Below are positions 30,720-40,719 of a stretch of 64,000 bases of DNA, piece after piece. Source of the DNA: Ectopseudomonas alcaliphila (GTDB taxonomy: Bacteria; Pseudomonadota; Gammaproteobacteria; Pseudomonadales; Pseudomonadaceae). Every line of letters begins with the position of its first letter. Within the stretch, counting starts at the first letter, position 1. The DNA is taken from positions 1,488,001 through 1,552,000 of the forward strand of contig NZ_FNAE01000001.1 of NCBI RefSeq assembly GCF_900101755.1, read 5' to 3'. The position numbers and the translations under genes were made by a program. The notes under the pieces were generated by a model. That model was not told where the DNA came from. It worked only from the letters and a program-made list of their open reading frames with translations, and did not search any database.

Positions 30720-31162
30720 ACCTGCTGCGCGAGCGCTATCGGGTCGACCTGGTCGAGCTGCAAGCGGCTTGCGAGGCCAACTATGCACGCCTGATGCGCC
30801 TGCTGCCGCACATGCGCGAGCACACGGGAAGCCGCCGCGTCGCCCTGAGCCAGGGCGAACACTTGCTCGGCGTCCTGGCGCTGGACGTGCTGGAAAGCTG
30901 CCCCTACACCACCACACTGTGCGTGCGTCAGGAACACAGCCTGCCCTGGCTACCGGTGCCGCAGTTGCAAGTGCGGGTCTATCACGACGCACGTATGGCC
31001 GAGGTGGTCGGCGCCGAGAACGCGCGCCGCCTGCATATCCGTTACCCCTACCCCAACGCGGCGATGCATCAACCGGACGAAAAGAGTCAGCTCAACCTGT
31101 TCCTCGGCGAATGGCTGAGCCATTGCCTGGCCTGCGGGCACGAGCCACAGCCGGTGATGTAG
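30716..31162 (+). CDS. yqiB: DUF1249 protein, YqiB family
   Basis: A 148-aa cytoplasmic protein of unknown function. It has the family core CEANYARLMRLLP and HIRYPYPNAAMHQPDEKSQ, and the final region QLNLFLGEWLSHCLACGH. The start is a GTG at 30716 that overlaps the nudF TGA (GTGA), giving VNLLRERYRVDL, the usual family N-terminus. A terminator-like hairpin follows, so cpdA may start a new transcript. Confidence 0.88.
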   Translation: MNLLRERYRVDLVELQAACEANYARLMRLLPHMREHTGSRRVALSQGEHLLGVLALDVLESCPYTTTLCVRQEHSLPWLPVPQLQVRVYHDARMAEVVGAENARRLHIRYPYPNAAMHQPDEKSQLNLFLGEWLSHCLACGHEPQPVM

Positions 31163-31268
31163 GACGTCGTCGCCAACCGCCGATCAAGCTTTTCAGCGCA
31201 TGGCCGATAGCGCGGCGTTGTAGTGTTTAGGCGGTCAGCCCAGCCTGAAGTCCGTCGCGAATGATGGC

Positions 31269-31292
31269 AAAAAGCGCTTCTGGCGTTTTTTC
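31269..31292 (+). terminator. Possible intrinsic terminator after yqiB
   Basis: AAAAAGCGCT / GGCGTTTTTT can pair over ten positions (two G-U) with a three-base loop, and the 3' arm ends in six T. It sits in the 212-bp gap before cpdA. Confidence 0.45.
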
Positions 31293-31374
31293 TGTGATCT
31301 GCGTCCGCTTCCCGGGTTTTCCCTTTGCTGCAGCAACCACCATAATTCACTCGATTGTGCCCTAGGAGACGGTC

Positions 31375-32190
31375 TTGCCGAGCCTGCCCACCCCATCCAC
31401 TGATTCCTCGGTACTGCTGGTGCAGTTGTCCGACAGCCATCTGTTCGCTGAAGCGGACGGCAAGCTGCTGGGCATGGATACTTGCGACAGCCTGCAGCGG
31501 GTGATCGAACGGGTTCTGCAGGAACAGCCGCAGATCGACCTGACCCTGGCCACAGGCGATCTTTCGCAGGACGGCAGCGAGATGTCGTATCAGCGCTTTC
31601 GCCAACTCACTTCAGCCATCGATGCGCCGACCCGTTGGCTGGCCGGCAACCATGATGAAATCCCCCCCATGCAGGCCGCCTGCCAAGGCAGCGAGCTGCT
31701 GGAACCGGTAATCGACCTTGGCGCCTGGCGCATCGTCATGCTCGACTCCTCGATCCCCGGTGCGGTGCCAGGTTTTCTTGCTGACAGTCAACTCGAGCTG
31801 CTCGAACACGCCCTTGGCGAAGCACCACAGCGCCATCACCTGATCTGCCTGCACCATCATCCGGTCTCCATCGGCTGCAAGTGGATGGAGCCCATCGGCC
31901 TGCGCAACCCCGACGCCCTGTTCGCCGTGCTCGACCGCTACCCGCAGGCGCGCGCCGTGCTCTGGGGGCATATCCACCAGGAGTTCGACCAGCAGCGCGG
32001 TAATCTGCGCCTGCTCGCCTCGCCTTCGACCTGCGTGCAGTTCGCGCCGGGCAGCCAGGAGTTTCAGGTGGGCAGCGAAGCCCCCGGCTACCGTTGGCTG
32101 CGCCTGCATGCCGACGGCAGACTGGACACCGGTGTATCGCGCGTTACCGGCATCCATTTCGAAGTGGACTACAGCGTCAAGGGTTACTGA
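31375..32190 (+). CDS. cpdA: 3',5'-cyclic-AMP phosphodiesterase CpdA
   Basis: A 271-aa metallophosphoesterase that hydrolyses cAMP and so tunes Vfr/CRP signalling. The metal-binding motifs are in order: D-S-H in LSDSHLF, GDLSQDGS, GNHDE, HHHPVS and GHIHQEFD. The start is a TTG at 31375, six bases after AGGAGAC; no upstream ATG fits. It lies in the nudF-parE run. Confidence 0.94.
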   Translation: MPSLPTPSTDSSVLLVQLSDSHLFAEADGKLLGMDTCDSLQRVIERVLQEQPQIDLTLATGDLSQDGSEMSYQRFRQLTSAIDAPTRWLAGNHDEIPPMQAACQGSELLEPVIDLGAWRIVMLDSSIPGAVPGFLADSQLELLEHALGEAPQRHHLICLHHHPVSIGCKWMEPIGLRNPDALFAVLDRYPQARAVLWGHIHQEFDQQRGNLRLLASPSTCVQFAPGSQEFQVGSEAPGYRWLRLHADGRLDTGVSRVTGIHFEVDYSVKGY

Positions 32191-32203
32191 CATACCCCCA
32201 ATC

Positions 32204-32224
32204 AGCTTGAAGCTTGCAGCTTGA
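32204..32224. repeat. Three tandem AGCTTGA-type 7-mers
   Basis: AGCTTGA AGCTTGC AGCTTGA, three copies with one base change, in the 61-bp gap between cpdA and yqiA. No function is evident. Confidence 0.7.
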
Positions 32225-32251
32225 GGCCCCGGACGAGTAGCCTCCCGCTCC

Positions 32252-32863
32252 ATGACCGCATCCATCCTCTATATACACGGCCTGAACAGCTCGCCGACCT
32301 CGCACAAGGCCAGCCAGTTGAGCCGCGCCATGACCCATCTGGGCCTGGAAAACCAGCTGCGCGTACCGGCCCTGCATCATCATCCACGCCAGGCCATCGC
32401 GCAGTTGCAGGCGCTGATCAGCGAACTCGGCGCCCCCGTACTGGTTGGCAGTTCCCTGGGCGGCTATTACGCCACTTACCTGGCCGAACAGCATGGGCTC
32501 AAGGCGCTGCTGATCAACCCGGCCGTGCAGCCGCACCTGCGTTTCGACGGCTACCTGGGCCCGCAGAAGAATTACTACAGCGACGAGACCTGGGACCTCA
32601 CCGAGGATCACGTCCACGCCCTGGCCGAACTCGACGTTGCAGCGCCGAGCGACCCGGCGCGTTACCAGATCTGGCTGCAAACCGGCGACGAAACCCTCGA
32701 CTACCGTGACGCCGAGCGTTACTACCGTGCCTGCGCCCTGCGCATCCAGGCCGGTGGCGATCATGGATTCCAGGGCTTCGCCGAACGCCTGCCGACACTC
32801 TTCGCTTTTGCCGGCATCAACGCCACACTTTGGCGCGATACCGACTTTTCCGCATTCAATTGA
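32252..32863 (+). CDS. yqiA: YqiA-type alpha/beta-hydrolase (esterase)
   Basis: A 203-aa esterase with the nucleophile elbow GSSLGGYYATYLAE (catalytic Ser in G-S-S-L-G-G), a likely catalytic Asp in QTGDETLDY and His in GGDHGFQGF. YIHGLNSSPTSHKASQL is the family N-terminus. It acts on short acyl esters in related bacteria; the natural substrate is unknown. It is 15 bp upstream of parE and probably co-transcribed with it. Confidence 0.92.
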   Translation: MTASILYIHGLNSSPTSHKASQLSRAMTHLGLENQLRVPALHHHPRQAIAQLQALISELGAPVLVGSSLGGYYATYLAEQHGLKALLINPAVQPHLRFDGYLGPQKNYYSDETWDLTEDHVHALAELDVAAPSDPARYQIWLQTGDETLDYRDAERYYRACALRIQAGGDHGFQGFAERLPTLFAFAGINATLWRDTDFSAFN

Positions 32864-32878
32864 CGACCAAGAGACCCT

Positions 32879-34777
32879 ATGGCCCAGCAGAACGCCTATA
32901 ACGCAGACGCCATCGAAGTCCTTTCCGGCCTCGACCCGGTGCGCAAGCGCCCGGGCATGTACACCGACACCACGCGCCCCAACCACCTGGCCCAGGAAGT
33001 CATCGACAACAGCGTCGACGAAGCCCTGGCCGGCCACGCCAAGTCGATCCAGGTGATCCTCCACGAGGACAACTCGCTGGAAGTGCTCGACGACGGCCGT
33101 GGCATGCCGGTGGACATCCACCCGGAAGAAGGCGTGCCGGGCGTCGAGCTGATCCTCACCAAGCTGCATGCCGGCGGCAAGTTCAGCAACAAGAACTACC
33201 AGTTCTCCGGTGGTCTGCATGGCGTCGGCATCAGCGTGGTCAACGCCCTGTCGACCCGTGTGGTGGTTACCGTCAAGCGTGACGGCAACGAATACCAGAT
33301 GAGCTTCGCCGATGGCTTCAAGGCCAGCGAGCTGGAAGTCATCGGTTCGGTCGGCAAGCGCAACACCGGCACCAGCGTGCATTTCTGGCCGGACGCCAAG
33401 TACTTCGACTCCTTCAAGTTCTCCATCAGCCGCCTCAAGCACGTGCTCAAGGCCAAGGCCGTACTCTGCCCAGGCCTGAACGTCAGCTTCGAAGACAAGG
33501 CGTCGGGCGAGAAGGTCGAATGGCATTACGAGGACGGCCTGCGCTCCTACCTGGTCGATGCCGTCAGCGAGTTCGAGCGCCTGCCGGCCGAGCCCTTCGT
33601 CGGTAGCCTGGCCGGCAACAAAGAGGCGGTGGACTGGGCTCTGCTGTGGCTGCCCGAAGGCGGCGACGCGGTGCAGGAAAGCTACGTCAACCTGATCCCC
33701 ACCGCGCAGGGCGGCACGCATGTCAACGGCCTGCGCCAGGGCCTGCTCGATGCCATGCGCGAGTTCTGCGAGTTCCGCAACCTGCTGCCGCGTGGCGTGA
33801 AACTCGCCCCGGAAGACGTCTGGGAGCGGATTGCCTTCGTCCTCTCGATGAAGATGCAGGATGCGCAGTTCTCCGGCCAGACCAAGGAGCGCCTGTCCTC
33901 GCGCGAAGCCGCCGCCTTCGTCTCCGGCGTCGTCAAGGACGCCTTTAGCCTGTGGCTCAACGCCCACCCGGAAACCGGCCTGGCATTGGCTGAGCTGGCC
34001 ATCAGCAACGCTGGCCGTCGCCTCAAGGCCGGCAAGAAAGTCGAGCGCAAGAAGATCACCCAGGGCCCGGCGCTGCCCGGCAAGCTGGCCGACTGTGCGG
34101 GGCAGAATCCGCTGCGTTGCGAGCTGTTCCTGGTCGAGGGTGACTCGGCCGGCGGCAGTGCCAAGCAGGCGCGCGACAAGGAGTTCCAGGCCATCATGCC
34201 GCTGCGCGGCAAGATCCTGAACACCTGGGAAGTGGACGGCAGCGAAGTGCTGGCTTCGCAGGAAGTGCACGATATCGCCGTGGCCATCGGCATCGATCCA
34301 GGCTCGAGCGACCTGAGCCAGCTGCGCTACGGCAAGATCTGCATCCTCGCCGACGCCGACTCCGACGGCCTGCACATCGCCACCCTGCTCTGCGCCCTGT
34401 TCGTCCGTCACTTCCGCCCGCTGGTGGATGCCGGTCACGTCTACGTGGCCATGCCGCCGCTGTACCGCATCGACCTGGGCAAGGAAATCTTCTACGCCCT
34501 GGACGACGCCGAGCGCGATGGCATCCTCGACCGCCTGGTGGCCGAGAAACGCCGTGGCAAGCCACAGGTCACCCGCTTCAAAGGCCTCGGCGAGATGAAC
34601 CCGCCGCAACTGCGCGAAACCACCATGGACCCCAACACCCGGCGCCTGGTGCAACTGACCCTGGATGATTTCGAAGGCACCCGTGAAGTGATGGACATGC
34701 TGCTGGCGAAAAAACGCGCCGGTGATCGCAAGAGCTGGCTGGAAAGCAAGGGCAACCTGGCCGAGGTATTGGCCTGA
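32879..34777 (+). CDS. parE: DNA topoisomerase IV subunit B ParE
   Basis: A 632-aa ATPase subunit of topoisomerase IV, which decatenates daughter chromosomes. The GHKL domain (about 1-220; EVIDNSVDEAL, DDGRGMPVD, GLHGVGISVVNAL), transducer and TOPRIM domain are present, the latter with EGDSAGGSAKQARD (Glu420) and DADSDGLHI. The ATG at 32879 and length fit the family. Its TGA shares one base with the ATG of the next gene (TGATG), and parC follows two small genes later. Confidence 0.97.
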   Translation: MAQQNAYNADAIEVLSGLDPVRKRPGMYTDTTRPNHLAQEVIDNSVDEALAGHAKSIQVILHEDNSLEVLDDGRGMPVDIHPEEGVPGVELILTKLHAGGKFSNKNYQFSGGLHGVGISVVNALSTRVVVTVKRDGNEYQMSFADGFKASELEVIGSVGKRNTGTSVHFWPDAKYFDSFKFSISRLKHVLKAKAVLCPGLNVSFEDKASGEKVEWHYEDGLRSYLVDAVSEFERLPAEPFVGSLAGNKEAVDWALLWLPEGGDAVQESYVNLIPTAQGGTHVNGLRQGLLDAMREFCEFRNLLPRGVKLAPEDVWERIAFVLSMKMQDAQFSGQTKERLSSREAAAFVSGVVKDAFSLWLNAHPETGLALAELAISNAGRRLKAGKKVERKKITQGPALPGKLADCAGQNPLRCELFLVEGDSAGGSAKQARDKEFQAIMPLRGKILNTWEVDGSEVLASQEVHDIAVAIGIDPGSSDLSQLRYGKICILADADSDGLHIATLLCALFVRHFRPLVDAGHVYVAMPPLYRIDLGKEIFYALDDAERDGILDRLVAEKRRGKPQVTRFKGLGEMNPPQLRETTMDPNTRRLVQLTLDDFEGTREVMDMLLAKKRAGDRKSWLESKGNLAEVLA

Positions 34778-35760
34778 TGCGCAATCACCTCCTTGCACTC
34801 GGTCTGTTGGCTGGCGTCGCGAACGCCGAGCCAGTGGTGCTGGAAGAACTGAAGTTGCAGGCTGAATACCCGGTGACGGAAATGCCGGGCGGCAACCTGT
34901 CCGGCCTGGCCCTGTGCGGCGAAACGCTGTGGGCGGTTTCCGACCGTGACGACGACCGCCTCTATCAACTGCATCGCGAAGAAGGCCTGCTGCGCGCCGA
35001 AGCAGAAACCTTCGTCGCCCCCGAACCACCCGAGAGCGCCCTGCCCTGGGGCCTGCGCATGCGCAACTGGGCGGCCGGCCTGGTACGCGGTGGCGCACTG
35101 GATTTCGAGGGCCTGGCGTGCGATGCACAAGGCAACCGTTACCTGGTCAGCGAAACCCGCGCCGCCGTGCTGCAGGTGAGTAGCAACGGTAACGCACAGT
35201 GGCTAAACCTGCCCAGCGGGCTGGTGCGCCAGGCTCGCGCCAGCGGCATGCTGCTGCACTTCAACCAGGGCTTCGAAGGCATCGCCATCGATCCGTCCGG
35301 TGATCGCCTGTGGCTGGCTGCCGAGCAGCGCCGTCGCGGCCTCACCGTATTGCATCGTCGCGGCAGCAGCTGGCGTTGTACCGGCGGCTGCGTGCTGACC
35401 AGCGAAAGCGGTGAAGAAGCCTCGCCCGAAGCGCTCGGCGGCCATATGGCACCACGCGACTTCTCCGGCCTGGCCTATTTCGGTGAGAAACTCTTCACCC
35501 TGGAGCGTCAGGCTCACCGTATCTGCCGGCGCACGCTGAGCGACGGCGTGGTGGAGATGTGCTGGTCGTTCGCCAGCGACGCCCTGAGCGAACCACGCCG
35601 CTACACGCCGAGCTACGGCATGGCCGAGGCGCTGTGGATCGACAAGGACGGCGCCTGGATCGGCGTCGACAATGGTAGTCAGACCCGCGTCGATGGCGAA
35701 GATCGCCCCATTGTCTGGCGTTTCACCGCGCCCAAGGGCGGCTGGAGCCGGCGTCCGTGA
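34777..35760 (+). CDS. Exported phytase-like / esterase-like beta-propeller protein
   Basis: A 327-aa protein with a signal peptide (about 1-17, LLAGVANAEP). The rest has the repeated strand pattern of the esterase-like/phytase-like propeller family: GNLSGLALCGETLWAVSDRDDDRLY, ALDFEGLACDAQGNRYLVSE and NQGFEGIAIDPSGDRLWLAAE. The acidic residues in these blades suggest metal binding. Substrate unknown. It overlaps parE by one base and the next gene by four, so it belongs to the parE-parC transcript. Confidence 0.8.
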   Translation: MRNHLLALGLLAGVANAEPVVLEELKLQAEYPVTEMPGGNLSGLALCGETLWAVSDRDDDRLYQLHREEGLLRAEAETFVAPEPPESALPWGLRMRNWAAGLVRGGALDFEGLACDAQGNRYLVSETRAAVLQVSSNGNAQWLNLPSGLVRQARASGMLLHFNQGFEGIAIDPSGDRLWLAAEQRRRGLTVLHRRGSSWRCTGGCVLTSESGEEASPEALGGHMAPRDFSGLAYFGEKLFTLERQAHRICRRTLSDGVVEMCWSFASDALSEPRRYTPSYGMAEALWIDKDGAWIGVDNGSQTRVDGEDRPIVWRFTAPKGGWSRRP

Positions 35761-36281
35761 GTGAACAGACGCCGGGCCGTCGTGCCGGACGAGTGATGCT
35801 GATACTCGCCTGGGGCGCCGGTCTGCTGCTGGCCACGCACTTCTTCGGCAACTGGGAGGATCGCCAGCGCAACCCGAACCAGACGCCGCAGTCGGTGCAT
35901 GGCGATGGTTTCGTCGAGGTGAGCCTGGCCAGCAGTCGTCAGGGGCACTACCTGGTCAATGGCCAGATCGATGGGCATGACGTGACCTTTCTGCTCGACA
36001 CCGGCGCCACCCAGGTGGCGATACCCAGCGCGGTGGCCGAGCGTCTTGGCCTGCAACGCGGCGCCCCGATCATCATCAGCACTGCCAACGGCCGTGCTAC
36101 CGGGCATCGCACCCGCCTGGACAGCCTGCGTCTGGGCGATATCGAACTGCGTGACGTCGCCGCACTGATCGCCCCTGGCATGGACGGCGACGAAGTGCTG
36201 CTGGGCATGAGCGCCCTGAAACAACTCGAATTCAGTCAGAAGGGCGGCACCCTGGTGCTGCGCCAATCAACCTTGCAATGA
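35757..36281 (+). CDS. Membrane-anchored retropepsin-like aspartic protease
   Basis: A 174-aa protein with one N-terminal membrane segment (about 11-30) and a single retropepsin-type domain (about 50-174). The catalytic motif is [13 protein letters not shown] and the later hydrophobic-hydrophobic-G motif is VLLGMSAL; a single copy implies a homodimer active site. The start is GTG, overlapping the previous stop as GTGA. Related proteins in proteobacteria are of unknown role; this one is 7 bp upstream of parC. Confidence 0.85.
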   Translation: MSEQTPGRRAGRVMLILAWGAGLLLATHFFGNWEDRQRNPNQTPQSVHGDGFVEVSLASSRQGHYLVNGQIDGHDVTFLLDTGATQVAIPSAVAERLGLQRGAPIIISTANGRATGHRTRLDSLRLGDIELRDVAALIAPGMDGDEVLLGMSALKQLEFSQKGGTLVLRQSTLQ

Positions 36282-36288
36282 GGCCCGC

Positions 36289-38538
36289 ATGAGCGAATCC
36301 CTCGATTTGAGCCTGGAAGGCGTTGAACGCCGGTCACTCGCCGACTTCACCGAGCAGGCCTATCTCAACTACTCCATGTACGTGATCATGGACCGCGCCC
36401 TGCCGCATATCGGCGACGGCCTGAAACCCGTGCAACGGCGCATCATCTACGCCATGAGCGAACTGGGCCTGGACGCCGACTCCAAGCACAAGAAGTCCGC
36501 GCGTACCGTCGGTGACGTGCTCGGCAAGTTCCACCCGCACGGCGACAGCGCCTGTTACGAAGCCATGGTGCTGATGGCGCAGCCGTTCAGCTATCGCTAC
36601 ACCCTGGTCGACGGCCAGGGCAACTGGGGTGCGCCGGACGATCCCAAGTCCTTCGCCGCCATGCGTTACACCGAGGCGCGCCTGTCGCGCTATTCGGAGG
36701 TGCTGCTGAGCGAACTCGGCCAGGGCACCGTCGACTGGGTGCCCAACTTCGACGGCACCATGAACGAGCCGGCGACGCTGCCGGCGCGCCTGCCCAACCT
36801 GCTGCTCAACGGCACCACCGGCATCGCCGTGGGCATGGCCACCGACGTGCCGCCGCACAACCTGCGCGAAGTCGCGGCGGCCTGCGTGCGTCTGCTGGAC
36901 GAGCCCAGCGCCACGGTCGAGCAGCTTTGCGAGCATATCCAGGGCCCGGACTTCCCCACCGAAGCCGAGGTCATCACGCCCAAGGCCGATCTGCTGAAGA
37001 TCTACGAGACCGGCCGCGGCTCGGTGCGCATGCGCGCCGTCTATCGCATCGAGGACGGCGACATCGTCGTCACTGCACTGCCGCACCAGGTTTCCGGGGC
37101 CAAGGTACTGGAGCAGATCGCCGCGCAGATGCAGGCCAAGAAGCTGCCGATGGTCGCCGACCTGCGTGACGAATCCGACCACGAGAACCCGACCCGCATC
37201 GTCATCATCCCGCGCTCCAACCGCGTCGATGCCGACGAACTGATGACCCACCTGTTCGCCACCACCGATCTGGAGTCCAGCTACCGGGTCAATACCAACG
37301 TCATCGGTCTCGACGGCAAGCCGTCGGTCAAGGACCTGCGCACCCTGCTCAGCGAGTGGCTGGTATACCGCGTCGGCACCGTGCGCCGCCGCCTGCAGTT
37401 CCGCCTGGACAAGGTGGAACGTCGCCTGCACCTGTTGGAAGGCTTGCTGATCGCCTTCCTCAACCTCGACGAAGTCATTCGCATCATCCGCAGCGAGGAC
37501 CAGCCCAAGCCGGTACTGATGGAGCGCTTCGGCCTGACCGATGTACAGGCCGACTACATCCTCGACACCCGCCTGCGTCAACTGGCGCGCCTGGAAGAGA
37601 TGAAGATCCGCGGCGAGCAGGACGAGCTGGCCAAGGAACGCGAGAAACTGCTGGCCCTGCTCGGCAGCGAAGCCAAGCTGAAGAAGCTGGTACGCAAGGA
37701 AATCATCGAGGACGCCGAGAAGTACGGCGATGACCGCCGCTCGCCGATCGTCGCCCGCGCCGAAGCCAAGGCCCTGTCGGAAACCGAGCTGATGCCGACC
37801 GAGCCGGTCACCGTGGTGCTCTCGGAAAAGGGCTGGGTGCGCTGCGCCAAGGGTCACGACATCGACGCCACCGGCCTGTCCTACAAGGCCGGCGACGGCT
37901 TCAAGGCAGCAGCGCCGGGCCGCTCGAACCAGTACGCGGTATTTATCGACTCCACCGGGCGCAGCTACTCGCTGGCCGCCCATTCGCTACCATCGGCCCG
38001 TGGCCAGGGCGAACCGCTGACCGGTCGCCTGACGCCACCACCGGGGGCGACCTTCGAATGCGTGATGCTGCCGGAAGACAGCGCCCTGTACGTCATCGCC
38101 TCCGACGCTGGCTACGGTTTCGTGGTCAAGGGCGAGGATCTGCAGGCCAAGAACAAGGCAGGCAAGGCGCTGCTGACCCTGCCCAACGGCGCCAAGGTGG
38201 TCGCACCGAAGCCCGTCGCCAATCTGGAAGACGGCTGGTTGGCCGCGGTGACGACCGAAGGTCGTCTGCTGCTGTTCAAGGTCACGGATCTGCCGCAACT
38301 GGGTAAAGGCAAGGGCAACAAGATCATCGGCATTCCCGGCGAGCGCGTAGCCTCGCGTGAGGAATATCTGACCGATCTGGCCGTGCTGCCCAGCGGCGCC
38401 AGTTTGGTTTTGCAGGCCGGGAAGCGTACCCTGACACTCAAAGCCGACGACCTCGAGCACTACAAGGGCGAGCGCGGCCGCCGCGGCAACAAGCTGCCGC
38501 GTGGCTTCCAGCGCGTCGACCAACTTCTGGTGGAATAG
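36289..38538 (+). CDS. parC: DNA topoisomerase IV subunit A ParC
   Basis: A 749-aa subunit that cuts and rejoins DNA. The catalytic Tyr127 is in [11 protein letters not shown], and the CAP domain stretch [13 protein letters not shown] is intact with Ser87 and Glu91, the positions at which quinolone resistance changes usually occur; both carry the wild-type residues. The C-terminal ~250 residues form the beta-pinwheel DNA-wrapping domain. It is preceded by parE, the phytase-like and the retropepsin-like genes in one tightly packed run. Confidence 0.98.
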   Translation: MSESLDLSLEGVERRSLADFTEQAYLNYSMYVIMDRALPHIGDGLKPVQRRIIYAMSELGLDADSKHKKSARTVGDVLGKFHPHGDSACYEAMVLMAQPFSYRYTLVDGQGNWGAPDDPKSFAAMRYTEARLSRYSEVLLSELGQGTVDWVPNFDGTMNEPATLPARLPNLLLNGTTGIAVGMATDVPPHNLREVAAACVRLLDEPSATVEQLCEHIQGPDFPTEAEVITPKADLLKIYETGRGSVRMRAVYRIEDGDIVVTALPHQVSGAKVLEQIAAQMQAKKLPMVADLRDESDHENPTRIVIIPRSNRVDADELMTHLFATTDLESSYRVNTNVIGLDGKPSVKDLRTLLSEWLVYRVGTVRRRLQFRLDKVERRLHLLEGLLIAFLNLDEVIRIIRSEDQPKPVLMERFGLTDVQADYILDTRLRQLARLEEMKIRGEQDELAKEREKLLALLGSEAKLKKLVRKEIIEDAEKYGDDRRSPIVARAEAKALSETELMPTEPVTVVLSEKGWVRCAKGHDIDATGLSYKAGDGFKAAAPGRSNQYAVFIDSTGRSYSLAAHSLPSARGQGEPLTGRLTPPPGATFECVMLPEDSALYVIASDAGYGFVVKGEDLQAKNKAGKALLTLPNGAKVVAPKPVANLEDGWLAAVTTEGRLLLFKVTDLPQLGKGKGNKIIGIPGERVASREEYLTDLAVLPSGASLVLQAGKRTLTLKADDLEHYKGERGRRGNKLPRGFQRVDQLLVE

Positions 38539-38710
38539 CGTCGGCAACACGCGCCGTTCTTCCGGGATATCCGCGCTACCAGCCAGCAGGCAAGACTGGA
38601 GTCGTAGCGCGGTTTGACGGATGATACGCGCCCCGGGTCATGCGCAAATGACCCCACAGCATGATATGGGAACGATGTGCAGCTGCCCCAGAAGCGGCTG
38701 CCTGGAATTA

Positions 38711-39433
38711 ATGATGACTGTAGTACGCCCTGTGGCCCTGCTTATGACCGCGCTGCTCGTATTGAGCGGCTGCAGTCTGCTGCAGCAGAAGCCGGTGCCT
38801 CTTTACCAACTCGATAGCGGCAGCGCCGTGACGCCGACCCAGGACAACGGCGTGACCGTACTGGTCGGCCCAATCAGCGTGGCCGATTACCTGCGTCAGC
38901 AAAATCTGCTGCAACGTCAGGCTGATGGCAGCCTGGTGGCCGCGCATGATGCCCGCTGGGCCAGCGGCCTGGCCAACGACATCGACCAGCAGATGCTGCG
39001 CCAGCTGGCCTGGCGTCTGGATAGCCAGCGCCTGGTTCTAGCCCCGGCTGCACCTGGCTTCAGTGCCGATGCGCAGGTCATGCTGACCATCACCCGCCTG
39101 GATTCAGGCCCGACTCAACCGGCCGTGCTGGAAGCGCAGTGGCGCCTGCTCGATCGCCGCGGGCAACTGCGCGACAGCCGACTGATCCGTCTGGAAGAAG
39201 CGCATGGCGGCCCACTGGCCGAGCAGGTCAAGGCGCAGAGTATGTTGCTGCAACGCCTGGCCGCTGAACTGGCAGTGGCCATTCAGCCCATCGCTGCAGC
39301 CGAGCCGCCGCCCGAGCCGCCGCGCAAAAAGCCTCCGGTGGCCAAAGCCAAACCGCAGGACCCCGCTACTGCCGGGCCGAAAATCCCGGTGGCGGAACCG
39401 ATCAAGATCGATACGGAAGTCTTCCGCTTCTAA
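38711..39433 (+). CDS. PqiC/DUF330-like membrane-associated lipoprotein
   Basis: A 240-aa protein with a lipoprotein signal peptide ending at LLVLSGC, so it should be lipidated on Cys21 or Cys20 depending on which of two adjacent ATGs is used. The domain (about 28-190) matches the ABC-type transport auxiliary lipoprotein family: PVPLYQLDSG, TVLVGPISVADYLRQQ and RLDSQRLVLAP. The C-terminal ~50 residues are Pro/Lys-rich. PqiC proteins assist MCE lipid transport, but no MCE genes are beside this one. The frame is open upstream to 38621. It is followed by a clear terminator. Confidence 0.8.
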   Translation: MMTVVRPVALLMTALLVLSGCSLLQQKPVPLYQLDSGSAVTPTQDNGVTVLVGPISVADYLRQQNLLQRQADGSLVAAHDARWASGLANDIDQQMLRQLAWRLDSQRLVLAPAAPGFSADAQVMLTITRLDSGPTQPAVLEAQWRLLDRRGQLRDSRLIRLEEAHGGPLAEQVKAQSMLLQRLAAELAVAIQPIAAAEPPPEPPRKKPPVAKAKPQDPATAGPKIPVAEPIKIDTEVFRF

Positions 39434-39434
39434 G

Positions 39435-39460
39435 AAAAAGCCCGCAAATGCGGGCTTTTT
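39435..39460. terminator. Bidirectional intrinsic terminator
   Basis: Stem AAAAAGCCCGC / GCGGGCTTTTT with loop AAAT between the convergent lipoprotein and acyl-CoA dehydrogenase genes. Confidence 0.92.
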
Positions 39461-39497
39461 GCTTACCGGGAGTGCGGAGCGCACAGGTTGGATTGAC

Positions 39498-40709
39498 TTA
39501 CTTCAGCTCGCTGGAACTCTTGCCCAGCAGGCGCCGAGCGACGATCAGCAACTGGATCTGCTGGGTGCCTTCGAAGATGTCGAGAATCTTCGAGTCGCGC
39601 GCCCATTTCTCCAGCAACTCGTCTTCGCCATAACCCAGGGCACCGGCCAGCTCCACACACTTGAGCGTCACCTCGCTGGCCACACGTCCGGCCTTGGCCT
39701 TGGCGATGGAGGCCTCTTTCGAATTGGGCAACTTGTTGTCAGCCATCCAGGCCGCCTTCAGCGTCAACAGGCGAGCAGCCTCCCATTCCGCCTCCAGGCG
39801 ATACAGCGTGGCCTCGGCATGGGAAACGGTCAGCAGCGGCTTGGCATAACCAAAGCGCCCGCCCGCCTGGGTCAGCAGCTCGCGGGTACGCTCCAGGGCG
39901 GCCCGAGCCACGCCGACCGCCATCCCGGCAACCAGCGGCCGGGTGTTGTCGAAGGTTTCCATGACTCCGGCAAAGCCCTTCTGCACATCGATCTCGGCAT
40001 TACCCAGCAAGTTTGCCGCCGGTACCCGGCAGTCACTGAAGCTGATCGAAGCCGTGTCCGAGGCCTTGATTCCCAGCTTCTTCTCCAGGCGGGTCACTGT
40101 CATGCCGGGAGTGCCCTTCTCCACCACGAAGGATTTGATCGCGGCCCGCCCAAGGCTCCTGTCCAGGCTGGCCCAGACCACCACCGAATCCGCCCGCTCA
40201 CCGGAAGTGACGAAGATCTTTTCACCATTGAGGATGTAGTGGTCACCATCCTTGACTGCCGTGGCATGAATCGCAGCCGAATCAGAGCCACAGCCGGGCT
40301 CGGTGATGGCCATGGCGGCCCAGGTCCTGCCGAAGCGCGTCAGCTGTTCGTCATTGGCCACCGCCGCAATCGCCGCATTGCCCAGCCCCTGACGTGGCAT
40401 GGCCAGCAGCAGGCCGACATCGCCCCAGCACAGCTCCATCACGCCAAGCAGCGCCGCCATGTTGCCGCCATTCCTGATGCCTTCCTGCTCTTCGCGCGCA
40501 GCCCCACGCTTGCTGGCCGAGCCGGCACCGACGGCATCGGGCGATCCTTCGTTCATACCGTCGAGAAGAGCGGCGAGCAGATCCAGCTCCTTGGGGTAGG
40601 CGTGCTCGGCCTTGTCGTACTTGCGCGAGATCGGCCGGAAATAATGCCTGGCCACTTGCTGCGCCTGCTGCTGCAGGCCGCGGAATTTCTTCGGGGTTTC
40701 CAGATTCAT
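39498..40709 (-). CDS. Acyl-CoA dehydrogenase family protein (catalytic type)
   Basis: A 403-aa flavoenzyme with the usual helix-sheet-helix order. TEPGCGSDSAAIHATAV is the FAD/substrate strand motif and WARDSKILDIFEGTQQIQ is the C-terminal region that carries the usual catalytic Glu (in FEGTQQ). I use the ATG at 40707-40709 (MNLETPKKF); the frame is open to 40829 but that part overlaps the upstream gene. The upstream acyl-CoA dehydrogenase ends 10 bp away, so the two are an operon. The substrate is unknown. Confidence 0.9.
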   Translation of the reverse strand: MNLETPKKFRGLQQQAQQVARHYFRPISRKYDKAEHAYPKELDLLAALLDGMNEGSPDAVGAGSASKRGAAREEQEGIRNGGNMAALLGVMELCWGDVGLLLAMPRQGLGNAAIAAVANDEQLTRFGRTWAAMAITEPGCGSDSAAIHATAVKDGDHYILNGEKIFVTSGERADSVVVWASLDRSLGRAAIKSFVVEKGTPGMTVTRLEKKLGIKASDTASISFSDCRVPAANLLGNAEIDVQKGFAGVMETFDNTRPLVAGMAVGVARAALERTRELLTQAGGRFGYAKPLLTVSHAEATLYRLEAEWEAARLLTLKAAWMADNKLPNSKEASIAKAKAGRVASEVTLKCVELAGALGYGEDELLEKWARDSKILDIFEGTQQIQLLIVARRLLGKSSSELK

Positions 40710-40719
40710 GGTTGCCTGC

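Noticed and set aside
32177..35128. 983-codon open frame antisense to yqiA and parE
   Set aside because: A high-GC shadow of parE and neighbours; low-complexity His/Gln/Gly-rich translation and no domain.
36529..36563. Possible quinolone-resistance changes in ParC
   Set aside because: The key positions Ser87 and Glu91 are wild type, so no resistance claim is made.
36334..37983. 549-codon open frame antisense to parC
   Set aside because: Shadow of parC with His/Arg/Gly-rich composition.
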